From NCBI GenBank assembly GCA_045628085.1, contig JAZQOZ010000220.1, positions 1 to 20,892 of the forward strand: DNA of 20,892 nucleotides, given 5' to 3'. This document shows positions 16,287 through 20,892 of the stretch, one piece after another; the stretch's first letter is position 1, and the number at the start of each line of letters is the position of its first letter. The notes under the pieces were generated by a model that saw nothing but the letters and a program-made list of their open reading frames with translations, was not told the DNA's origin and did no database searches. A program made the translations under genes and the position numbers. Origin of the DNA: Firm-04 sp045628085 (GTDB taxonomy: Bacteria > Bacillota > Clostridia > Oscillospirales > Ruminococcaceae).

Positions 16287-17421
16287 CATAGTAATTCAGA
16301 ATGAACTGTGCATCCTCAATGGATACCGCATTGTCACCGTTTACATCCGCCGCCATGATCTGTTCTGCGGAGAGCGTGTTCTTCTTTCCTGACATGATAT
16401 CAACATAAGCATTCAGCGTCAGCTGTGCATCCTCAATGTCAACTTCGCCGTTACCGGAAACATCGCCTTTTAGAGGAGCTGCAATGAAAATGCTCAGATC
16501 TGTGTTAACATACGGCTGGATCAGCTTTAAGTCATCGGCAGGAATCTGTTTTAAGGTTTCCGCAGGTGTCTTGTCGATCAGCTGTGTCATCTGATCTGAA
16601 GTTTTCGATGAAACGCCCATCTGGTTCATGATAATGGATGCGATCCATGCATGACCCAGCGCTGTCGGAACGAATTCTTTTTCCATTTCCTGACAGTAGC
16701 TCCAGCTTTTTCCGGTAAATACAGCGGAAACATCCGCTATTTCAATGTTTTCCTGCTTTTTCATAGTCTTGTTGAGCAGATTCAGATTTCCGTCAATATA
16801 TTCCATACCATAAGATGCTCTCTCGTCTGGTTCCGTCTGAAGACCAAGATAGCAATAGAAAGGATTATAAATCGTTTGCAGGATGATTTTTGCATCCGGA
16901 TTCAGAGAACGGAGCTTTTCTGTGATGATCGGATAGTTCTCCATCGCATGACTGCGCGGATCACGCAAAACATTTGTCAAGCCGGATGCAAGATTAACGA
17001 CATCGCCCTCTTCAGAAAGTCTTTTGATAAGCTCTTTCGTCGTTTCGTCCTTCTGCCGCATGGTATTCACATACGAAATTGTCGGCTGGATCAGGTCGTT
17101 TGCACCGATGGAAACACAGATGATATCAGCAGCCTGAATTGTCTCTGCTTTGGATGTATCATTCAGTATTGTGATCAGATCATCCGTAGTCATGCCATAG
17201 CCGGCGAGGTTTGTTATCGTACTGCCGGTGCATTCTGCAATATAATCAAAATAGCCATAGGTTCCGTCTGATGGTTTTGCGGAGCTGCCGTCACCGAGAA
17301 TGACGATTGAAGAGCCTGCCGGATCCTGAGCAGCATAGGTCGTGACGGTTGGATTCATGCATAAGCCTGTCAATACAACACAATTTGCACTGATTGCAGC
17401 TAAGATTCGATGTTTTTTCAT
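16198..17421 (-). CDS. Secreted SGNH-fold protein with C-terminal type I dockerin, probable pseudoenzyme
   Basis: 407 residues. Signal peptide about 1-31. An SGNH/GDSL-hydrolase domain spans about 37-270: block I reads ILGDGSS (43-46), where the catalytic Ser of GDS is Gly45; block II NLAGYGMTTDDL keeps its Gly; block III SIGAND (N108) is intact; block V reads EFVPTALGHAWIA where the family has DxHPxxxGH, so Asp is Glu249 and His is Val251. The catalytic Ser and His thus appear lost, which points to a binding protein or an enzyme with a shifted Ser46. A dockerin at 317-390 has loops D320-S322-N324-E326-D331 and D359-N361-D363-A365-D370. The C-terminus repeats QNNVADKPTTWE because of a 48-bp duplication. 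AGAAGGATAA lies 6 nt before the ATG. Confidence 0.88.
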   Translation of the reverse strand: MKKHRILAAISANCVVLTGLCMNPTVTTYAAQDPAGSSIVILGDGSSAKPSDGTYGYFDYIAECTGSTITNLAGYGMTTDDLITILNDTSKAETIQAADIICVSIGANDLIQPTISYVNTMRQKDETTKELIKRLSEEGDVVNLASGLTNVLRDPRSHAMENYPIITEKLRSLNPDAKIILQTIYNPFYCYLGLQTEPDERASYGMEYIDGNLNLLNKTMKKQENIEIADVSAVFTGKSWSYCQEMEKEFVPTALGHAWIASIIMNQMGVSSKTSDQMTQLIDKTPAETLKQIPADDLKLIQPYVNTDLSIFIAAPLKGDVSGNGEVDIEDAQLTLNAYVDIMSGKKNTLSAEQIMAADVNGDNAVSIEDAQFILNYYVQNNVADKPTTWEELFLQNNVADKPTTWE

Positions 17422-17495
17422 GTGATTATCCTTCTTTCTTTCTGAATGTTGCGTATACGAATTGATCCGGTCGGAATAAACCGGATCATATAGGT

Positions 17496-17524
17496 ATTAT
17501 ATCAAAAACACAGTCTTTTGTCAA
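17496..17524 (-). promoter_or_regulatory. Sigma-A promoter of the SGNH-dockerin gene
   Basis: On the minus strand TTGACA (17524-17519), 17 nt, TATAAT (17501-17496). The leader carries an 8-bp hairpin GATCCGGT/ACCGGATC (17464-17487). Confidence 0.9.
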
Positions 17525-17582
17525 TGGAAAAGTGATATGACAGTGCTGAAACGGTCAGCTTTATGAGACATATTTCCAACTG

Positions 17583-17622
17583 AAAAGGCATACAAATACC
17601 GTATGCGTATTTGTATGCCTTT
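17583..17622 (-). terminator. Terminator of the second dockerin gene
   Basis: A perfect 16-bp stem AAAGGCATACAAATAC (17584-17599) with its complement (17607-17622), 7-nt loop, followed on the minus strand by CTTTTCAG. It lies just after the stop at 17631. Confidence 0.85.
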
Positions 17623-17630
17623 CAATTTGC

Positions 17631-18536
17631 TTAGTGATATATGCTGTTCCAATCGACAGCGCTGCCGGACATTGACTGCACGTAATAATCCAGAATGCCC
17701 TGCGGATCGGCGGTATCGAGTTCGCCGTTCATCGAAGCATCCGCTGCATATTTTGCTGCGCAGATGCTTTTGGTTCTGACGAGTTCTTCGATCGCCTCAT
17801 CTGAAAGCTCCTGTGCCGCGACGCCCTGTTCAACGTAGAGATTCAGCGCGGACTGTGCGTCTTCGATCGAAACCGAACCGTCACAGTTTACATCGCCGCG
17901 TGTATAAACCGAAAATGTGATCGGCTGGATCGCAAAATCCTTGCCGTATTCAAGCTGGTGAGTTGAATCTGAAACCGTCAGGTCTTCCTCGATAAATCCT
18001 GCTTTGTTTGTGATGACATCCTGACTGATATTGCAGACATAATCGCCGGCAGGTGTACCCTTCGTGATGCGGTATTCAAAACGCAGAAACGGCTGGGATG
18101 CATCACGGACGACGCCGTTTGCGTGAAAACCATCCGCCTGACCGGTTTCCTTTCCTGCCCAGAGGATGATATTCGTATCATCGTCAATGAGCGATTTCTG
18201 CGTATACATTGCGGTACTGTGCGCTTCAAAGAAAGCGTGCCGGATATTGCCGTCTGCATCCAGTTCATTGTTCGGATCAAGTGTAAATTTGCCGTCTTCG
18301 ATGGTGACCGGTGCATCACTGCACAGGATCATGCGCAGTTCCGCAATGCCTGTGTAATTGTCAATATACAGTCCGCCGGAAGAACCTGCATCTGCATCTG
18401 CAAGTTCATCTGTTGTGAATGCGTTTTTTTCCGCAGCGAAACGGAATGTCATCTGAGATCCTTCGGCAGAAACGGGTTGAGCAAGTGCGCATATTGTCAT
18501 AGCAGTGAGTGCGACTGTCAAAAACGATTTTTTCAT
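17631..18536 (-). CDS. Secreted dockerin protein with an unrecognised beta-rich N-terminal domain
   Basis: 301 residues from ATG 18536, chosen because AAAGGAAAG precedes it and a clean signal peptide follows (MKKSFLTVAL, cleavage after VSA at about 24); the frame extends to 18716 but into metG. Residues 27-210 are beta-rich with no catalytic motif; the ending FLRFEYRITKGTPAGDYVCN resembles the last strands of cohesin or CBM-like beta sandwiches, so it may be a cohesin-like or binding module. A dockerin at 212-288 has loops D215-N217-D219-S221-D226 and D266-S268-N270-E272-D277, ending in VDWNSIYH. Its VSIEDAQ helix start matches that of the SGNH protein, suggesting the same cohesin partner. 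No strong promoter was found in the 112-nt gap to metG. Confidence 0.8.
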   Translation of the reverse strand: MKKSFLTVALTAMTICALAQPVSAEGSQMTFRFAAEKNAFTTDELADADAGSSGGLYIDNYTGIAELRMILCSDAPVTIEDGKFTLDPNNELDADGNIRHAFFEAHSTAMYTQKSLIDDDTNIILWAGKETGQADGFHANGVVRDASQPFLRFEYRITKGTPAGDYVCNISQDVITNKAGFIEEDLTVSDSTHQLEYGKDFAIQPITFSVYTRGDVNCDGSVSIEDAQSALNLYVEQGVAAQELSDEAIEELVRTKSICAAKYAADASMNGELDTADPQGILDYYVQSMSGSAVDWNSIYH

Positions 18537-18639
18537 AGTATTCTTTCCTTTCACGTAAGATGAAAAGAGGTGATAAGAAATGCCGCGAAATCCGGAGCGC
18601 CGCATTGTTGTGCAGTACGGCACGATTCCACTTGAAAGG

Positions 18640-18655
18640 CTGCTGGAATCAGCAG
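18640..18655 (-). terminator. Weak hairpin at the metG stop codon
   Basis: CTGCTG-GAAT-CAGCAG spans the metG stop and is followed on the minus strand by CCTTTC. The tail is poor, so transcription of metG may run into the dockerin gene. Confidence 0.3.
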
Positions 18656-20616
18656 AGCTTGCTGCCTGCTGCGATGCTGTCATCTGCGATGAGAAGCGTA
18701 ATTTTGCCGTCCGCACCTTCTGCGGAGCAGATCATGCCGCAGCTTTCCAGTCCGCAGAGCTTGACGGGCTTGAGGTTGACAACGCAGAAAACCTTTTTGC
18801 CGACTAATTCTTCCGGCTGATAATATTTTGCAATACCGGAGAGAACCTGACGTTCACCGATGCCGTCAAACAGCTTGAAACAGAGCAGCTTGCTGGATTT
18901 TTTCACTTTCTCGCAGGCACGGACTTCGCAGACACGGATATCTGACTGTGCAAATGTGTCAATGCCGATCTCCTCTGCAAACGGCTGAACAGGTGCAGCG
19001 GTTTCTTCTGCGGCAGCCTGATGTGCGGCGATCATTTCCGCAATAAACTGCTCTGCATTGATGCGCTCGAACATCGGCTTTGCTTCACCGACGGATGCGC
19101 CGGATTTTACGCCGCCGAATACTTTATAACGGTCAAGCTCGCACTCGATCGCATTGATCTCATCGGATGCCGGAACGTGGGCGAGGATCTTCTCAGCAGT
19201 TTCGGGCATAAACGGTTTCAGCAGACCGCCGAGAATACGGATGCCGGAGAGCAGATTATACATGACCTTTGCAAGGCGCGGCTTGCTGTCAGGATCTTTT
19301 GCAAGCACCCACGGTGCTGTTTCATCAATGTACTTATTGCATCTGCCGGCAAGCGCCATGACAGATTCAACGGCATCGCTGATGCGGAAGCTGTCGAGTG
19401 ATGCGGTCATTTTGTCTGCGGTTTCCTCTGCGGTCTTTTTCAGATCAAGGTCGCAGTCCGCATCGGGTGCGGATGCGATCAGCCCGGCATCGGGAACAAT
19501 GCCGCCGAAATATTTATTGACCATTGCGACCGTGCGGTTGACGAGGTTGCCGAGCGTATTTGCAAGATCGGAGTTGAAACGCTCGATCATGGTTTCGTAG
19601 GTGATCGAACCGTCCTGTGCAAAAGGCATCTCGGAGAGCAGATAGTAGCGGACGGCATCTACGCCGAATTTATCGACAAGTTCATCGGCATAAATGACAT
19701 TGCCCTTTGACTTGCTCATTTTATCATTGCCGAACAGCATCCACGGATGGCCGAAGATCTTTTTCGGGATCGGAGCGCCGAGTGCATGGAGCATGATAAC
19801 CCAGTAAATGCTGTGGAAGCGGACGATATCCTTTCCGATGATATGGACATCTGCCGGCCAGTATTTTTTGAACAGTTCATCGTGATTGCCGTTGACATCG
19901 TAGCCGAGCGCGGTGATATAATTGGAAAGCGCATCGATCCAGATATAAATAACGTGCTTGTCATCGAACGGAACGGGGATACCCCATTTTACGGTCGTGC
20001 GGGAAACGCAGAGGTCTTCCAGACCTTTTTTGATGAAGTTGTTGAGCATTTCCTTTTTGCGTGCTTCAGGATAGATGAAATCGGGATGCTCCTCGATATA
20101 TTGTTCGATCCAGCCCTGATATTTGGAAAGTCTCAGGAAATAGGCTTCTTCCTTTGCGTCATGGACTTCTCTGCCGCAGTCAGGGCATTTGCCGTCCACG
20201 AGCTGAGATTCCGTCCAGAAGGATTCGCAGGGCGTGCAGTATTTGCCGACATATTCGCCCTTATAGATATCGTCCTGATCGTAAAGACGCTGGAAAATAT
20301 CCTGCACGATCTTGATGTGCTTGGGATCGGTCGTGCGGATGAACTGATCGTATGAGGCATTCAGCAGGTCGCAGATCGAACGGACTTCGTCGGCGATCTT
20401 GTCAACGTGTTCCTGCGGTGTGATGCCGCATTCTTTTGCGATATCCTCAATTTTCTGACCGTGTTCGTCCGTACCGGTCAGGAAGTATACATCATAGCCC
20501 TGCATTCTGCGAAAGCGTGCGAGCGCATCGCTCATAACGATTTCGTAGGTATTGCCGATATGCGGCTTGCGCGAGGTATAGGCAATGGCAGTTGTCAGAT
20601 AATAAGGTTCATGCAT
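18649..20616 (-). CDS. metG: Methionyl-tRNA synthetase with C-terminal tRNA-binding domain
   Basis: 655 residues; charges tRNA-Met with methionine in the cytosol. The class I signature HIGN is at 19-22 and KMSKS at 299-303. A zinc knuckle lies in the connective peptide with C127, C130, C144 and C147 (CTPC...CPDC). The anticodon-binding helical domain follows, and residues about 553-655 form an EMAP/Trbp111-type OB-fold tRNA-binding domain (DIRVCEVRACEKVKKSSKLL, ending GSKLC), the dimerisation arm common in Firmicutes. AAAGGAGA precedes the ATG by 9 nt. The gene has its own promoter; I saw no T-box or SAM riboswitch in the leader, which is only about 35 nt long. Confidence 0.98.
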   Translation of the reverse strand: MHEPYYLTTAIAYTSRKPHIGNTYEIVMSDALARFRRMQGYDVYFLTGTDEHGQKIEDIAKECGITPQEHVDKIADEVRSICDLLNASYDQFIRTTDPKHIKIVQDIFQRLYDQDDIYKGEYVGKYCTPCESFWTESQLVDGKCPDCGREVHDAKEEAYFLRLSKYQGWIEQYIEEHPDFIYPEARKKEMLNNFIKKGLEDLCVSRTTVKWGIPVPFDDKHVIYIWIDALSNYITALGYDVNGNHDELFKKYWPADVHIIGKDIVRFHSIYWVIMLHALGAPIPKKIFGHPWMLFGNDKMSKSKGNVIYADELVDKFGVDAVRYYLLSEMPFAQDGSITYETMIERFNSDLANTLGNLVNRTVAMVNKYFGGIVPDAGLIASAPDADCDLDLKKTAEETADKMTASLDSFRISDAVESVMALAGRCNKYIDETAPWVLAKDPDSKPRLAKVMYNLLSGIRILGGLLKPFMPETAEKILAHVPASDEINAIECELDRYKVFGGVKSGASVGEAKPMFERINAEQFIAEMIAAHQAAAEETAAPVQPFAEEIGIDTFAQSDIRVCEVRACEKVKKSSKLLCFKLFDGIGERQVLSGIAKYYQPEELVGKKVFCVVNLKPVKLCGLESCGMICSAEGADGKITLLIADDSIAAGSKLC

Positions 20617-20655
20617 AACAGGATTCTCCTTTCAGAAAATGCGATAGATACATAT

Positions 20656-20684
20656 ATTATAGCATATTATCGTGTTAAATGCAA
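20656..20684 (-). promoter_or_regulatory. Sigma-A promoter of metG
   Basis: On the minus strand TTGCAT (20684-20679), 17 nt, TATAAT (20661-20656), 40 nt before the start codon. Confidence 0.85.
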
Positions 20685-20727
20685 TGGGAGATGCAGAAAA
20701 AAGTGACTGTATCCGCTGCATGGGAGC

Positions 20728-20757
20728 AAAAACGGCTGTCGGCACTGCCGACTCAGC
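20728..20757 (-). terminator. Intrinsic terminator upstream of the metG promoter
   Basis: GTCGGC-AGT-GCCGAC (20738-20752) extended by GCT/AGC across a bulge, followed on the minus strand by CGTTTTTGC. It would stop leftward transcripts before the metG promoter. Confidence 0.65.
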
Positions 20758-20835
20758 TTATCGATAAAGTTTTGTATGGTGAATCGCTCTGCGATCCACA
20801 TAGGGGTGCCCTCTATCGCAGGGCCCCCCTCTCTG

Positions 20836-20859
20836 AAAAACGATCCACCGGATCGTTTT
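20836..20859. terminator. Symmetric hairpin with T-runs on both strands
   Basis: AAAACGATCC pairs with GGATCGTTTT (10 bp, 3-nt loop); the plus strand continues TTTTATC and the minus strand TTTTTCAG, so it could act in both directions. Confidence 0.55.
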
Positions 20860-20892
20860 ATCAGATTCACCCCTGCGGAGCTCCTAAAGTTT

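Larger units (their letters stand above)
20690..20892 (-). other. Hairpin-rich intergenic edge, possible dispersed repeat
   Basis: About 200 nt upstream of metG are packed with inverted repeats: AAAACGATCC/GGATCGTTTT, a long GC-rich one around 20801-20830 (AGGGGTGCCCT with AGGGCCCCCCT), ATCGC-TCT-GCGAT near 20784-20796, and the terminator at 20728-20757. An open frame from a GTG at 20870 to 20667 runs through all of them and into the metG promoter and is probably not a gene. The block may be a repeated intergenic element or the 3' end of a transcript from the right. Confidence 0.4.

Noticed and set aside
18580..18807. A 75-codon plus-strand frame with a good AGAGGTGATAAG site before its ATG
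   Set aside because: Two thirds of it is antisense to the conserved C-terminal end of metG, no promoter or terminator fits, and the product shows no family. The ribosome binding site is probably chance.
20667..20870. A 67-codon minus-strand frame from GTG upstream of metG
   Set aside because: It crosses several hairpins and a terminator and ends past the metG promoter; more likely intergenic repeat than gene.
20617..20892. T-box or SAM riboswitch for metG
   Set aside because: The mapped promoter leaves a leader of only about 35 nt, and the conserved T-box sequence AGGGTGGNACCGCG is absent further upstream.

Overview
The window looks like the chromosome of a fibre-degrading, low- to mid-GC Firmicute of the Ruminococcus group (Oscillospiraceae). 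The main reasons are three secreted proteins with type I dockerins, one of them with a CBM22-dockerin-CE4 acetyl-xylan-esterase layout like that of R. flavefaciens cellulosomal enzymes. An IspH-ribosomal S1 fusion typical of Clostridia, strong AGGAGG ribosome binding sites and clean sigma-A promoters (TTGACA-17-TATAAT) also fit. The species cannot be fixed from the sequence alone.

Left part (1-5531), all on the minus strand. A partial small membrane protein runs off the left edge. To its right is a four-gene operon read from a promoter at 5502-5531: a zinc-ribbon membrane protein, a D,D-carboxypeptidase (S11), a lipoprotein, and the IspH-S1 fusion, closed by a 12-bp terminator at 305-337. It joins cell-wall maturation genes to isoprenoid and translation functions.

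Middle (5595-11065). A minus-strand dockerin-bearing CE4 esterase has, upstream, a roughly 200-nt structured RNA with its own promoter and terminator (7364-7561). Rightwards, on the plus strand, lie a DUF1292 protein, a YihY/BrkB membrane protein, a 40-codon ORF overlapping ATGA with an M50 (SpoIVFB-like) membrane protease, a possible small RNA, and a P-loop ATPase.

Translation block (11219-16056), plus strand: rpsL, rpsG and fusA from one promoter, then tuf with its own promoter and a strong terminator. The rpsL-rpsG and rpsG-fusA spacers carry hairpins and may be control sites.

Right part (16084-20892), minus strand: an SGNH-fold dockerin protein that seems to have lost its catalytic Ser and His and carries a fresh 48-bp tandem duplication ending in a nonsense codon; a second dockerin protein with an unrecognised beta-rich domain; metG; and a hairpin-rich edge that may be a dispersed repeat.

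Most of the window is ordinary core genome. The points most worth a second look are the structured RNA, the SGNH pseudoenzyme with its duplication, and the small ORF that reads through a terminator-like hairpin into the protease gene. No mobile element, CRISPR array, tRNA or rRNA gene was seen.
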